DNA of 64,000 nucleotides from a candidate division FCPU426 bacterium (GCA_030591525.1 JAUVAV010000007.1:23198-87197); one strand, 5' to 3'; shown: positions 9,915 to 20,561, counted from the stretch's first letter. The notes: a model not told the origin generated them from the sequence alone. Numbers and translations are program-made.

Positions 9915-11321
9915 TTAACGTTGCCCTATAACCTGGATTTTTAAAAAATTAGCCCGGCTTTTAACCGGCGAACTGGCCAGCACGACCATCTTTTCTCCCC
10001 GGCGTAGTATCCGGTTTTTAAGCAGGCATTTTTCCGCCTCCTGAACCACGGCTTCGATATCCGGCTGGTTCTTGATTACTATTGATTGAATCCCCCAATA
10101 TAACTGTAATTGCCGGCAAATCCCGGGGTCATGGGCCAAAGCAATCACCGGTACGCGGGGACGTTGCCGCGCAGCCAATTTAGCGGTACGTCCGGAGTTG
10201 GTAAATATCACTAATGCCCGGGCCTCGGCCTTCTCGGCCAAATTTACTCCCGCCGCAACCATCATGTCCTCCGGGCTATTAAAGAGGGCGCGCGCGTTTA
10301 GGCGATTATACTCCGGCGAAGCCTCTGCTTCCTTAATAATTCTAGCCATCATGGCCGCGGATTGGCGCGGGTAAAGTCCGGCCGCGGTTTCCCCGGAAAG
10401 CATAACCGCATCCGTCCCGTCAAATATTGCATTGGCAACATCCGAGGCTTCCGCGCGGGTCGGTGTTGGTTTTCGCATCATGGATTGAAGCATCTGGGTG
10501 GCGGTAATTACCATGCGTCCTGATTGATTAGCCAGAGCGATGATGCGCTTCTGCAAAATAGGAACCTGTTCCGGGCTCATTTCCACTCCCAGGTCCCCCC
10601 GGGCGATCATTACACCGTCCGCCGCCTGTATAATCTCTGCCAGACAGGGTATGGCTTGGGGTTTCTCTATTTTGGCAATAATGCCGGCCGTGGATCCGGC
10701 ACGGAGAACCAGCTTCCGGAGTTTTATCAATTCCTCCGGACGCCGGACAAAAGACAAAGCCACATAGTCCATGCCTAATTTTAATCCAAACTTCAAATCA
10801 ATGCGGTCTTTGGCGGTCAAGGCCGGCAGGCTGACGGCTATCCCGGGTAAATTAACCCCCTTATGATCTTTAAGCCGACCGCCGGTTTCCACCCGGCAGA
10901 AAACCTCCTGCTTGATAATCCGCAGTACTTTCAGTTTTAACAACCCGTCATCAAGCAATATTCGATCCCCGGGCTGAACATCTTCGGCCAGGCGGGGATA
11001 CCCTATGGGAATAACCTTATCAGCCCCCAGCAGGGGCTGGGCGGTAAGTCTGACTTCTGTGGAAGGAATTAATTCCATTTGGCCGTGGCGCAGCCGGCCT
11101 ATGCGCAGTTTGGGCCCGGTCAGATCCAGCATCGAGGCCACAATTTTCCCCGATCTTTTGGCCTCGCTTTTTAAAAGCTGGAAGCGCCGGGCATGTTCCT
11201 GATGCGACCCATGGGAAAAATTAAAACGCGCGCAGTCCATGCCGGCGCGCAGCAGGCCGGTTAATACCCCCGGCTGATCCGTGGCCGGGCCCAGGGTATA
11301 AACCTGCTTAGTTCGCAGCAT
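9915..11321 (-). CDS. pyk: Pyruvate kinase
   Basis: DCARFNFSHGSHQEH..., IIAKIEKPQAI, GVMIARGDLGVE, VITATQMLQSM, DAVMLSGETAAGLYP. Confidence 0.97.
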   Translation of the reverse strand: MLRTKQVYTLGPATDQPGVLTGLLRAGMDCARFNFSHGSHQEHARRFQLLKSEAKRSGKIVASMLDLTGPKLRIGRLRHGQMELIPSTEVRLTAQPLLGADKVIPIGYPRLAEDVQPGDRILLDDGLLKLKVLRIIKQEVFCRVETGGRLKDHKGVNLPGIAVSLPALTAKDRIDLKFGLKLGMDYVALSFVRRPEELIKLRKLVLRAGSTAGIIAKIEKPQAIPCLAEIIQAADGVMIARGDLGVEMSPEQVPILQKRIIALANQSGRMVITATQMLQSMMRKPTPTRAEASDVANAIFDGTDAVMLSGETAAGLYPRQSAAMMARIIKEAEASPEYNRLNARALFNSPEDMMVAAGVNLAEKAEARALVIFTNSGRTAKLAARQRPRVPVIALAHDPGICRQLQLYWGIQSIVIKNQPDIEAVVQEAEKCLLKNRILRRGEKMVVLASSPVKSRANFLKIQVIGQR

Positions 11322-11359
11322 ATTTCAATCCTTTGGTTTATTTTAGGCACCTAATTAGT

Positions 11360-11530
11360 ATAAGGAACCTGAATAATTAGCCCAGAATTCAAGTATTCCC
11401 CTCCCTTTTTGACGGGAGGGGATAAAGGGGAGGGTGATAAAAGCCTTTAAAATCGCACCCTCACCTAACCTCTCCCCTCGAGGGAGAGGAATTATTTCTA
11501 TTAAAATCGACTAAATGTTCAAGCTCCTAG
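11360..11530. mobile_element. MITE family A, copy 2
   Basis: TAAGGAACCTGAATAATTAGCC ... GACTAAATGTTCAAGCTCCTAG ends with the same internal palindromes as copy 1, opposite orientation. Confidence 0.8.
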
Positions 11531-11557
11531 GAAGATTTTTTCCGCAACAGAACTCAA

Positions 11558-12007
11558 CTAAAAAGGCAGAAAATAACGCCCGGCTTGGAGAATCAGATTA
11601 GTGTAAATTCCGGCCAGAACATCATCCACCATTATGCCCCAACCACCCGGCAGATTCTGCGAACGGTTAATGGGGAAGGGTTTCCAGATATCAAAAAGAC
11701 GTAAAAGAAAAAAAGCGGCCAGGGGATAAAACCAATGGTGCGGAAGACAGGCCACGGCTATCAGATAGCCGGTCACTTCATCAATGACCACGGCGTGGGG
11801 GTCTGTTTGCTTAAGCAGTTGTTCGGCTTGGCGGGAAGACCAGACACCTATCGCAAATAGCGCTATGGTAATACCAATATAAAGACCGGTATGGCCCCGC
11901 AGAAGAAAATACGGCAATACTGCCAGACCGGAGGCCAGGGTCCCGGAGGCCAGAGGAAAATAGCCGGCTCCCCCCACGGTGGCAATCAAGAGGATTAAAA
12001 TTTTCAT
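11558..12007 (-). CDS. pgpA: Phosphatidylglycerophosphatase A
   Basis: GYFPLASGTLASGLAVLPYFLL...DPHAVVIDEVTGYLIA...GGWGIMVDDVLAGIY. Confidence 0.93.
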   Translation of the reverse strand: MKILILLIATVGGAGYFPLASGTLASGLAVLPYFLLRGHTGLYIGITIALFAIGVWSSRQAEQLLKQTDPHAVVIDEVTGYLIAVACLPHHWFYPLAAFFLLRLFDIWKPFPINRSQNLPGGWGIMVDDVLAGIYTNLILQAGRYFLPF

Positions 12008-12648
12008 TCGTTGGGATTTCGGAAGAGTTCTTTGTTTTTTATCAAGTATTCCATGCCCGAATACAAGGACAGCGCCGCCGCTACGAACAGACAGGCATAC
12101 GGCGCATAAGCAATCACCAATAAAAGAATTTCCCCTCCCAGACCCAGCGCATGTAAAGTCTGCTCCCAGGGCGGAGCCCAGGCCTCCAGAGATTTTACCA
12201 GCACACTAACTACCATAATCATGAGTATGGCTACAATCTGGGAGATGGTTTTATGCTTGCCCGAAGCCGAGGCTGGGATTACCCTCCCCTGCACTGCTGC
12301 CAATACCCGCATCCCGGTTATGGCAAATTCACGGCCGATAATCAGTATCACCATCCACGCCGGCGCCAGGCCTAACTGCACAAAAGATATGAAGGCCGAA
12401 GCCATTAATAATTTATCCGCCAGCGGATCCATAATCCGGCCGAAGTTGGTAACCAGGTTGTGCTCCCGGGCCAAGCGGCCGTCCCAATAATCCGTCAGCG
12501 CCGCAGCGCCAAAAACCAACAAGGCCAGGTAAGCGCCGGCTAAAGTATCTGTGAGAATACAAACCATTAAAATCGGCACGGCCGCTATGCGTGCCAAGGT
12601 AAGCTTATTGGGTAAATTCAGCTGCTGAAAACTCGTCCATCCGCTCAA
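12004..12648 (-). CDS. pgsA: CDP-diacylglycerol--glycerol-3-phosphate 3-phosphatidyltransferase
   Basis: NLPNKLTLARIAAVPILM; DYWDGRLAREHNLVTNFGRIMDPLADKLL CDP-alcohol phosphotransferase motif. Confidence 0.96.
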   Translation of the reverse strand: MSGWTSFQQLNLPNKLTLARIAAVPILMVCILTDTLAGAYLALLVFGAAALTDYWDGRLAREHNLVTNFGRIMDPLADKLLMASAFISFVQLGLAPAWMVILIIGREFAITGMRVLAAVQGRVIPASASGKHKTISQIVAILMIMVVSVLVKSLEAWAPPWEQTLHALGLGGEILLLVIAYAPYACLFVAAALSLYSGMEYLIKNKELFRNPNE

Positions 12649-13970
12649 AGTATAACTCCTGTCAAGTCATGATCCGTGGATCCGGTTACCCGAACCTGTA
12701 TGATTTCACCCGGCCGGGCCCGGCCGGTCACTATAATTCCGCCGTCCACTTCAGGCGCATCCCTAAAAGTACGAGCAATAATATGCTTTTGACCCGAAGG
12801 CTCTTCCACCAGGCACTCCATTTTCGAGCCCACAAAGGAAACCAACCGTTGCCGGCTAATCCCGGCCTGCAGGTCCATCAACTCGTGCTGCCGGCGCTTC
12901 CGCAGAGGCGCTGAAATCCGGCCTAACATCGTGGCCGCGGGTGTACCTTTCTCCCGCCAATAAGGAAATACGCCCAAACGGTCGAAACGGGCCTGCTTTA
13001 TAAAACTCACCAACTCCTGGTACTCAGTCCGGCTTTCGCCGGGAAAACCGGTGATCAGCGTGGTTCGCAACGCAATCCCGGGCACCTGTTGACGTAAATG
13101 GGCGATTAATTTCAGGAACTTATCTCCATTTCCCGAGCGTCCCATGCGTCTTAATATTTTTCGGCTGGCATGCTGCAAAGGCATATCCAGATATTTACAT
13201 AATTTGCTTTGGCCGGCTAAACGCTGAATAAGTCCGGCGGAAATCCCGTCCGGATAGACGTACATTAAACGTATCCAATGTACTGAGGGAACTTTGACCA
13301 ACCGGTCAAGCAGGTCCGTCAGTCCAAAACGTCCGCCTAGATCATTTCCATAACTGGTAATATCCTGGGCAACAAGAATTAATTCCCGAACCCCCTCGGC
13401 TGCCAGGGCTTCGGCTTCTCCGACAATAGCATCTATCGGCCGGGAATGCAAGGGGCCTCTTAAGGCGGGTATCAGGCAAAATGTGCATTTCCGTGAACAT
13501 CCCTCCGCGATTTTTAAATACGCGGTTCCGGGAGAGGAAAGCAGCACGCGTTCATTTCTCTCTTTTGAAAAGCCGGGTTTGACAACCCTCCGGCCAAGAG
13601 CCGATTTTTCCACAGCCGCTACCAGGCATTCTAGTTTCCCGGGAGGAAAGGCATAATCCAGTTCCGGAATAGCGGCCCGGACTTTTTTCTCGCCATATTT
13701 AGAAACCAAACAGCTGGCCGCAATTAATATTTTAATGCGTCTTTGCCGCTTTAAAACCGCGGCTTCCACCAAAACCTGGAGCGTTTCCTCCTCCGCCGGC
13801 CGGATAAAAGCGCAGGTGTTAACAATCAGGATATCCGTGTTTTCGGGATCATGCACCGGCCTATAACCCCGGTGTTTAAACGCGCCTAATATCTCTTCCG
13901 CATCCACCTGATTTTTAGGACAACCCAGATTGATTATGCAGACACGCGGTTTATATCGGGTATTTAACAT
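12645..13970 (-). CDS. rimO: Ribosomal protein S12 methylthiotransferase
   Basis: VCIINLGCPKNQVDAEEILG; AEGCSRKCTFCLIPALRG radical-SAM motif. ATG at 13970 has SD GGAG; the track start at 14027 reads through a repeat. Confidence 0.95.
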   Translation of the reverse strand: MLNTRYKPRVCIINLGCPKNQVDAEEILGAFKHRGYRPVHDPENTDILIVNTCAFIRPAEEETLQVLVEAAVLKRQRRIKILIAASCLVSKYGEKKVRAAIPELDYAFPPGKLECLVAAVEKSALGRRVVKPGFSKERNERVLLSSPGTAYLKIAEGCSRKCTFCLIPALRGPLHSRPIDAIVGEAEALAAEGVRELILVAQDITSYGNDLGGRFGLTDLLDRLVKVPSVHWIRLMYVYPDGISAGLIQRLAGQSKLCKYLDMPLQHASRKILRRMGRSGNGDKFLKLIAHLRQQVPGIALRTTLITGFPGESRTEYQELVSFIKQARFDRLGVFPYWREKGTPAATMLGRISAPLRKRRQHELMDLQAGISRQRLVSFVGSKMECLVEEPSGQKHIIARTFRDAPEVDGGIIVTGRARPGEIIQVRVTGSTDHDLTGVIL

Positions 13971-13980
13971 TTTAACTCCA

Positions 13981-14058
13981 GTAGAGACGCCCAATTTGGG
14001 CGTCATCCCGGACAGGCAGGAATTCAAGGGTAGAGACGCCCAATTTGGGCGTCTCTAC
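13981..14058. repeat. Nested palindrome repeat
   Basis: gtagagacgcccaatttgggcgtc ... tagagacgcccaatttgggcgtctctac, two copies of a GACGCCCAATTTGGGCGTC palindrome. Confidence 0.8.
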
Positions 14059-14069
14059 AAAACCATCCC

Positions 14070-14567
14070 TTAACGGTAATTCACGAATTCTACGTGGATT
14101 TTCAGATCAGCCTCGCGGATCTTTTGCTGTACCAGCTGCAAATCATCCAGTACCTGGCCGGAAATACGCACTTGATCGCTTTGAATGGCGGCCTGAACTT
14201 TCAGTTTTAGCTGCTTGATTATTTTGACTATCTCCCGGGCTTTCTCAGTGGGAATTCCGTTCTGAAGCCGGTATTCCTGACGGGCGCTCCCGCCGGAGGC
14301 CACTTCAATCTGGCCACGCTCGACCGCCTCCAGGGGAATCCGGCGCTTGGCCATCCGGCTCTCCAGCACCTCGGCCAGGGACTTCAGGCGGAAATCACTC
14401 TCCGCCGTAAGCGTCAGAATCATTTGTTTCTGGTCAAATACCACGCGAGCCTGAGAGCCTTTAAAATCGTAACGCTGCGAGATTTCCCGTTCAGTTTGCT
14501 GCACAGCATTAACGATTTCCGGCTGGTCTAATTTGCATACTATATCAAAGGAATGTTCTTTTGACAT
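14070..14567 (-). CDS. yajQ: YajQ-family nucleotide-binding protein
   Basis: SFDIVCKLDQPEIVNAVQQTEREISQRYDFKGSQ... ISGQVLDDLQLVQQKI. Confidence 0.95.
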   Translation of the reverse strand: MSKEHSFDIVCKLDQPEIVNAVQQTEREISQRYDFKGSQARVVFDQKQMILTLTAESDFRLKSLAEVLESRMAKRRIPLEAVERGQIEVASGGSARQEYRLQNGIPTEKAREIVKIIKQLKLKVQAAIQSDQVRISGQVLDDLQLVQQKIREADLKIHVEFVNYR

Positions 14568-14579
14568 AATGACTCCTAA

Positions 14580-15383
14580 TTATTTTTTTTCTTCCGGCGC
14601 CGGTTTGGGCCGTTTTCGTTCAAAAACCACTTCTTTTCGGACATCGCCCTGCCGGCCCAAGGAAGGCTGCAGTTCGCCGTTAAAAGTCACTTCAATACCG
14701 CCCGCATTACCGGTCCAGAGCATAAAACGTTCCTTAGCCCGCCAGGTCCTCTCCTGGCCCGCTTTTAAAGTAATATCCGGTTCTTGTCGCCCATCGGCCA
14801 TTATCGTAATCCAGGTTTTTTCCTTAGCCTTGATCTTTAAGGTCATTTCTTCCTGCCTGCCGGGAAGCTGCTCGACATTCTGGGCTCCAGATTCCGCGCC
14901 GGATTCATCTTGAACGTGAACTTTCTGAGCAGGTGCTTTATGCTCCGCTTTGGGCCAAAGTAAAAAAATTCCGGCGCCCAACCCCGCTAAAAACAACATA
15001 GAGAGTAACGGCAGCCAGGTGGATTGATTGCTTTCGCGCGACTCTTCCGTGCCCTCGGGTGGTTCCTCTTCTGCTTCCGGCAGCAAACGCTTCATACGCT
15101 TGTATTGATTTACTATCTGTTCCTCGTCCATTTCAAGATATTTGGCATAGGCTCTCAAGAACCCCAGAATGTAAGTGTCGCAGGATATGATTTCGAAGCG
15201 CCCTTCCTCAAGTCCTTCCAGATACCTTTTGCCGATTTTGGTATGTTCCGCTACTTCTATGATCGATATCCCCCGCGCCTTGCGTTGTTTGCGAAGCTGC
15301 TCTCCGATTTCCACCTGCTCCCGGCCGGGCGGCATCACGTTTTGCCCTCCATCCGCTTCGACTCGCTGGGAATGTTTATTCAT
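14580..15383 (-). CDS. RodZ-like HTH/TM/DUF4115 protein
   Basis: GEQLRKQRKARGISIIEVAEHTKIGKRYLEGLEEGRFE..., TM, C-terminal EKTWITIMADGRQEPDITLKAGQERTWRAKERFMLWTGNAGGIEVTFNG. Confidence 0.88.
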   Translation of the reverse strand: MNKHSQRVEADGGQNVMPPGREQVEIGEQLRKQRKARGISIIEVAEHTKIGKRYLEGLEEGRFEIISCDTYILGFLRAYAKYLEMDEEQIVNQYKRMKRLLPEAEEEPPEGTEESRESNQSTWLPLLSMLFLAGLGAGIFLLWPKAEHKAPAQKVHVQDESGAESGAQNVEQLPGRQEEMTLKIKAKEKTWITIMADGRQEPDITLKAGQERTWRAKERFMLWTGNAGGIEVTFNGELQPSLGRQGDVRKEVVFERKRPKPAPEEKK

Positions 15384-15400
15384 TTAGTTTAACCCCCTGA

Positions 15401-16201
15401 TTATTTTGACGGCCAGAACATCTCAATTACTTCCGCCTCCGCGGGTGGAGTAAAATTAAACCAGGCAGAAGACATTGGGTTATAATTAATCTTCACATTT
15501 CCAAATTCCACCTGGACACGCCGCGCGGCCTCAATCTCCATGCGGCAAGGCAACAAGTATTTTCCTCCCAGCCAAAGCAGTACCCGCGTAAACCCCAAGG
15601 CCTCTCCCTCTCTGGGAATCAGCTCATACTGCCGGATTCCATTTTTTTTAACATCAGCAGCCAGGCGTTTTACCCGGCATTGCGAAATAAGTTTCGGCAA
15701 ACCGCCGCCCAGCTCCAGAAAAATATCATTAGGCTCCAGGACTGAAGGCAGCGCCTGGATCTGAACCTGGTTGATTTTTTCGAGGTAAAGCCAGCGCTTG
15801 GTCCCATCGGAAACCAAGAGCTGGCGTTCCGGCTGCTCATACTGTACGCGGTAGCGGCGGCCGGAAGCCAGCCAAACTTTGCCCTGGGCCGCAAAATCCT
15901 GTCCCGCCCGGGCCGCACCGATAATTTTAAAGGAAAAGTCGGCGGTTAAATTTTTTATCGCTTGCTGAGCTGTGGTTATTTCATCAGCCGCTGGGCTCGG
16001 CCTAACCGGCAGACCGGCGGGCTGATCCGGCCGGGGAGCAGCCGTGACTGCCGGCGTCGCCTGCTCCGGCGTGGAATGGCTCTGCCCGGGCCGGTCCGGG
16101 GTTTTCGGCATTGTGGGAGTAAGCCCGGGTTTTCGGCCCGCACCTGTCCCCATCAGCAATAAACCCAGTATTGCCACGCCCCACACCCGCTTGGCAATCA
16201 T
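15401..16201 (-). CDS. LolA-like outer-membrane lipoprotein carrier with Pro-rich N-terminal linker
   Basis: LTADFSFKI...QGKVWLASGRRYRVQYEQPERQLLVSDGTKRWLYLEKINQVQIQ. Confidence 0.85.
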   Translation of the reverse strand: MIAKRVWGVAILGLLLMGTGAGRKPGLTPTMPKTPDRPGQSHSTPEQATPAVTAAPRPDQPAGLPVRPSPAADEITTAQQAIKNLTADFSFKIIGAARAGQDFAAQGKVWLASGRRYRVQYEQPERQLLVSDGTKRWLYLEKINQVQIQALPSVLEPNDIFLELGGGLPKLISQCRVKRLAADVKKNGIRQYELIPREGEALGFTRVLLWLGGKYLLPCRMEIEAARRVQVEFGNVKINYNPMSSAWFNFTPPAEAEVIEMFWPSK

Positions 16202-18606
16202 GCTTCCTCCCTGGCATCTCCGGACTGGATTCCCGCTTCTTCCGGCTGGACCAATACCCGGCGGGGACGGCTTCCTTCCGGCGGTCCGACAACTCCATTT
16301 TCTTCCATCTTATCCAGCAGGCGGGCGGCCCGGGAATAACCTACCTTAAGCCGGCGCTGCAGCATAGAGGTACTGGCCTGTTTGGCGCGTACTACCCAGG
16401 CCACGGCCTGTTCATAAAGATCATCCTCCGTTGCTCCGCCTTCCAGGCCGATGCTGCCCGTTTTCAGCCTGGCACTGGAAAATTCCGGATCAAAGACCGG
16501 GGTCCCTTGTTTTCTCCAAAAATCCGCAATCCTATCAACCTCAGCCGTAGTGACAAAAACTCCCTGGACCCGCAGCGGCTTGCCGGCCGAAGCCGGAGCA
16601 TACAGCATATCTCCGCGGCCCAGCAAGGCATCCGCGCCATTGGCATCAAGGATGGTTCGGGAGTCCACCTTGGAGGAAACTTGAAAAGCTATGCGCGACG
16701 GAAAATTAGCTTTGATTACGCCGGTAATTACATCGACCGAGGGACGCTGAGTAGCCAATACCATATGTATGCCCACTCCCCGGGCCATTTGCGCCAAACG
16801 GGTAATCGTGCTTTCGACTTCATTGGCTGACACCAGCATCAAATCCGCAAGTTCATCGATAAATACTATGATATAAGGCATATGCGAAGGCGCCGGCCCT
16901 AAGGCCGCGCATTCTTCCGGTTCCATAGTTTGGCGTTCCGCCGCCTCGGCCGCTACTTGCCGGTTATAATCAACAATGCTTCGAACCCCCATGGCGGCGA
17001 AAAGCTTGTAGCGTTCCTCCATTTCCCGGACCAAAAGCTTCAAGGCCATGGCCGCTTCCCGGCTGTCGGTAATCACCGGACTCTTCAAATGCGGAATGCC
17101 GTTGTAATTGGTTAATTCCACCCGCTTGGGATCAATCATAAGAAATTTTACCTGCTCCGGCGTGGCCCGATAGAGCAAACTACTGATAATGGCATTAATA
17201 CACGCGCTCTTGCCTGAACCGGTAGCGCCGGCGATAAGCAGATGGGGCATGCTCTCAAGCTGCGCCAGGATCTGCCGGCCTCCGATGTCTTTTCCGACCG
17301 CAAAGGTTAAAATCGAATCGGAAGCAGTGAATCCTTCAATAGCCAGCATTTCCTTTAAAACCACCACCTGCTTCTGCTGATTGGGAATTTCAATCCCCAC
17401 CGCGCCCTTGCCCGGTATAGGCGCCTCAATGCGCACATGCTCGGCACGCATAGCCAGGGCTATATCATCTCCCAAAGAAATGATCCGGTTGACTTTTACG
17501 CCCGGAGAAGGCTGCAGTTCATACCGCGTAACCACCGGCCCGGGACAAACTTCCACCACTCGGGCCTCCACTCCAAACTGACTTAGGGCTTGCTCCAGCG
17601 TCCGGCTCATGTTTTGGAAATATTCATCCGAAATCGCAGAATTCTCTTGGGGAGCGTTGAGCATTTCCAAACCCGGCAGGGAGTAATTTTTATTTTCCCG
17701 GCAGCATGAATCGGTCTTTTCCACGGACAGGAAATTTGACATATCGGCTTCAGCCTTGGCCGCCCTGATTTTAATCGGCGGACGTTCCTCTGTCCTGCTG
17801 TCAGCCTGCTCGCTGCCCGGTGAAAGACGGCCGGCTCTAACCGGGCTTGAGGAGGAAGCTCGATTAGTATCCGGCGATGAGCAAGATTTCCGGCGGCCGG
17901 CATAATCAAATTGAGACCGCGAAGCTTGACGGGTTTTTTTCATCACGTCGCGCATATAACCTATCCCGCGCCGCAATACTTTAACCAGATAAGGCTCTGC
18001 TTCCAACAGGTAAAGAGAGATCACCAATATGGTTCCGCAGATAATGTAAGCTCCCACCGTGGAGAATACGGTAACCGTCAGGCTTTCCAGGCGGTCGGCT
18101 ATCAATCCCCCGGCCGGTATAGAAATCTCACCCCACACTCTGAAAATCTTGGGAAGGCTTTTCCAAAAAACCCCGGCGCCTTCCCAGGTATAAAATTGTT
18201 TAACCATGGCCAGGTGAATAGTCCGGGCATGGATTAGTTCTACCAATATCCCCAAAGCCAAGACCGCTAGTATCAAACCCAGCATTTTAAAGGGCGCTCT
18301 TTCAATCCGGCTGGCTTTAAATACCAGGAATCCATAAACCAGGGTTCCCGCCGGCAGCAGGTAAATCAATACGCCCATCAAGGCAAAACCTATTCTAAAC
18401 ATAATTTCGCCGCTGGGACCTAAAGCATTCTGCCCGGCGGAGTGCGGCCAAATGGCAACGAGCAGTAGAAGGCTCAGCGCCCACCAGGCAATAGCTTTAA
18501 TCTCATTGCGGCGCCGGCCGGAAAATATTTCCCGCAGGGTAATCCGGCCGGACACGTTTTGTTTCGCTTGCTTTTTTTTTCTGATACGTGCAAATAGAAC
18601 CCGCAT
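16198..18606 (-). CDS. ftsK: DNA translocase FtsK
   Basis: N-terminal TMs; HLLIAGATGSGKSACINAIISSLL; FIDELADLM; LATQRPSVDVITGVIKANFPSRIAFQVSSKVDSRTILD; winged-helix C-terminus. Confidence 0.97.
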   Translation of the reverse strand: MRVLFARIRKKKQAKQNVSGRITLREIFSGRRRNEIKAIAWWALSLLLLVAIWPHSAGQNALGPSGEIMFRIGFALMGVLIYLLPAGTLVYGFLVFKASRIERAPFKMLGLILAVLALGILVELIHARTIHLAMVKQFYTWEGAGVFWKSLPKIFRVWGEISIPAGGLIADRLESLTVTVFSTVGAYIICGTILVISLYLLEAEPYLVKVLRRGIGYMRDVMKKTRQASRSQFDYAGRRKSCSSPDTNRASSSSPVRAGRLSPGSEQADSRTEERPPIKIRAAKAEADMSNFLSVEKTDSCCRENKNYSLPGLEMLNAPQENSAISDEYFQNMSRTLEQALSQFGVEARVVEVCPGPVVTRYELQPSPGVKVNRIISLGDDIALAMRAEHVRIEAPIPGKGAVGIEIPNQQKQVVVLKEMLAIEGFTASDSILTFAVGKDIGGRQILAQLESMPHLLIAGATGSGKSACINAIISSLLYRATPEQVKFLMIDPKRVELTNYNGIPHLKSPVITDSREAAMALKLLVREMEERYKLFAAMGVRSIVDYNRQVAAEAAERQTMEPEECAALGPAPSHMPYIIVFIDELADLMLVSANEVESTITRLAQMARGVGIHMVLATQRPSVDVITGVIKANFPSRIAFQVSSKVDSRTILDANGADALLGRGDMLYAPASAGKPLRVQGVFVTTAEVDRIADFWRKQGTPVFDPEFSSARLKTGSIGLEGGATEDDLYEQAVAWVVRAKQASTSMLQRRLKVGYSRAARLLDKMEENGVVGPPEGSRPRRVLVQPEEAGIQSGDAREEA

Positions 18607-18615
18607 AATAAATAT

Positions 18616-20292
18616 TTAGACCTCCATAATGACCGGAATGATCATGGGAAAGCGCATTATTTCTTTCTTAAAGTATCTTTTTAAAGCACTGCGCACCTGA
18701 TCCTGCAGCACCGGAATATCCAAAATACCTTCCATGGTTTCCTGGCTAAGCACTTCCTGCAAGATCGTCACTGCTCCCTCGGTCAGGCGCGCCGTCTCAT
18801 GTCCGTCCGCAATGCCACGCGTGATCAAGTCCGGTCCGGACAACAAGGCTCCGGTCTGCCGGTTCAGACCCAGTATTGCCACCACCATGCCGTCCTCTGA
18901 CAGATGCTGGCGATCCCGAAGGACTATGTGACCAACATCGCCTACGCTTTTGCCATCCACCAGAACATTTCCGGCGCTCACCTTTCCAGCCCGTCGCAAA
19001 GTTTCACGGGTTAGCTCCGCCCGGTCGCCGTTTTCCAGAATTAATATCTTATCTTCCGGCATTCCCAGTTCACGTGCCAGTTCGGCGTGATGATAGAGAT
19101 GGCGGGTTTCTCCATGGATCGGAATAAAATGCCGGGGACGAATAATATTATGCATGATTTTCAGTTCTTCCCGCGCGGCGTGCCCGGAAACATGAATTTC
19201 ACTTACCCGCTCATAATGCACCCGGCAGCCTAAACGAAATAAACGGTTGATCATGTTTCCTATACGGCGCTCATTACCGGGTATGGTCCGGGCCGAGATA
19301 ATCACGGTATCCCCGGGCTTAAGTTTCAGGTCCCGGTTCTCACCGACCGCAGCCCGGGCTAACGCCGATTTCGGCTCACCCTGGCTGCCGGTAGTCATTA
19401 CCACGGTTTTCTCGGAAGGAAGTTTTAGCAGATCATTCCAGGTCCGCCAAAGATTTTCAGGAATCTGAAGATAACCCAGTTCCTGCGCCGTACGCATGTT
19501 TTTCACCATACTCCGGCCCAGTACTCCCAAAGAGCGCTGGTAGCGCACCGTAGTATTGGCCACCTGCTGAAAGCGATGGATATTACTGGAAAAACACGCG
19601 ATTACCACCCGTTGCGGAGCGTCCCGGATAATTTCATCAAAAGCCACTCCGACTTCCCGTTCTGAAAGCGTATACCCGGCACGTTCTACATTGGTGGAAT
19701 CCGCCAATAAGATATCCACTCCCCGCCGGCCTAGTTCGCCGAACTTGCCCAGATCAGTGAATTCGTTGTTCAGCGGCGTGGGATCAAGTTTGAAATCACC
19801 GGTATGGACTATCAGTCCTGCGGGCGTGGTTATTCCCAAACCGATCCCATCTACAATGGAATGGGCCACCGGTATGAATTCCAGTTGAAACGGCCCCAAG
19901 GTCAAACTTCCGCCGGCCTTAATTTCATGCAAGGAGACCTCGCCCGGCAGATTATGCTCTTCCAGTTTATTTCGTACCATACCCAGGGTCATCCGCGTCC
20001 CATAAACCGGCACTAATAATTGCCGAAGGACATACGGCAACGCCCCGACATGATCTTCGTGGCCATGCGTGAGAATAATTCCCAATACCCGGTCACGGTT
20101 TTCCAGTAAAAAGGAAATATCCGGGATAATAAAATCAATTCCCGGTTGATCCTCGGTGGGAAAAGTCATGCCTGCATCCACCACCAATATCCGGCCCCCG
20201 CAATCCAGGGCCAGCATATTTTTTCCAATTTCACCAAGTCCGCCTAAGGGAATTAACGCGCAAGTCGTTTCCTCTTTCAATCCAATCTCCAA
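18616..20292 (-). CDS. rnj: Ribonuclease J
   Basis: ILTHGHEDHVGALPYVLRQL; HTGDFKLD; SGHAAREELKIMHNIIRPRHFIPIHGE. Confidence 0.96.
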   Translation of the reverse strand: MEIGLKEETTCALIPLGGLGEIGKNMLALDCGGRILVVDAGMTFPTEDQPGIDFIIPDISFLLENRDRVLGIILTHGHEDHVGALPYVLRQLLVPVYGTRMTLGMVRNKLEEHNLPGEVSLHEIKAGGSLTLGPFQLEFIPVAHSIVDGIGLGITTPAGLIVHTGDFKLDPTPLNNEFTDLGKFGELGRRGVDILLADSTNVERAGYTLSEREVGVAFDEIIRDAPQRVVIACFSSNIHRFQQVANTTVRYQRSLGVLGRSMVKNMRTAQELGYLQIPENLWRTWNDLLKLPSEKTVVMTTGSQGEPKSALARAAVGENRDLKLKPGDTVIISARTIPGNERRIGNMINRLFRLGCRVHYERVSEIHVSGHAAREELKIMHNIIRPRHFIPIHGETRHLYHHAELARELGMPEDKILILENGDRAELTRETLRRAGKVSAGNVLVDGKSVGDVGHIVLRDRQHLSEDGMVVAILGLNRQTGALLSGPDLITRGIADGHETARLTEGAVTILQEVLSQETMEGILDIPVLQDQVRSALKRYFKKEIMRFPMIIPVIMEV

Positions 20293-20360
20293 TCTTGATT
20301 CGTGATAAAAATCACGTAATAATTATAGCTTCCCCACACGTAAAAATCTGATCACGTGGC

Positions 20361-20406
20361 GTAGGGGCGACGCATGCGTCGCCCCTACAACTGCCGGTGA
20401 TGCCAT
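20361..20406. repeat. Palindromic core of MITE family B
   Basis: gtaggggcgacgcatgcgtcgcccctac followed by aactgccggtgatgccataac; related cores at 20950, 50200, 52550, 58308. Confidence 0.75.
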
Positions 20407-20561
20407 AACAAACATTTAAATATTATTCCGGTAATGGCCGCTAATCATCCATACCAAATCCAAGTTTTGGTATTATATCAAAATGATCATCCAGAAGCCA
20501 AATAAAAAACCCGCCCAACCCAAAATGCTGTCTTGGGCCGAACGGATATTTAACCATAAAT

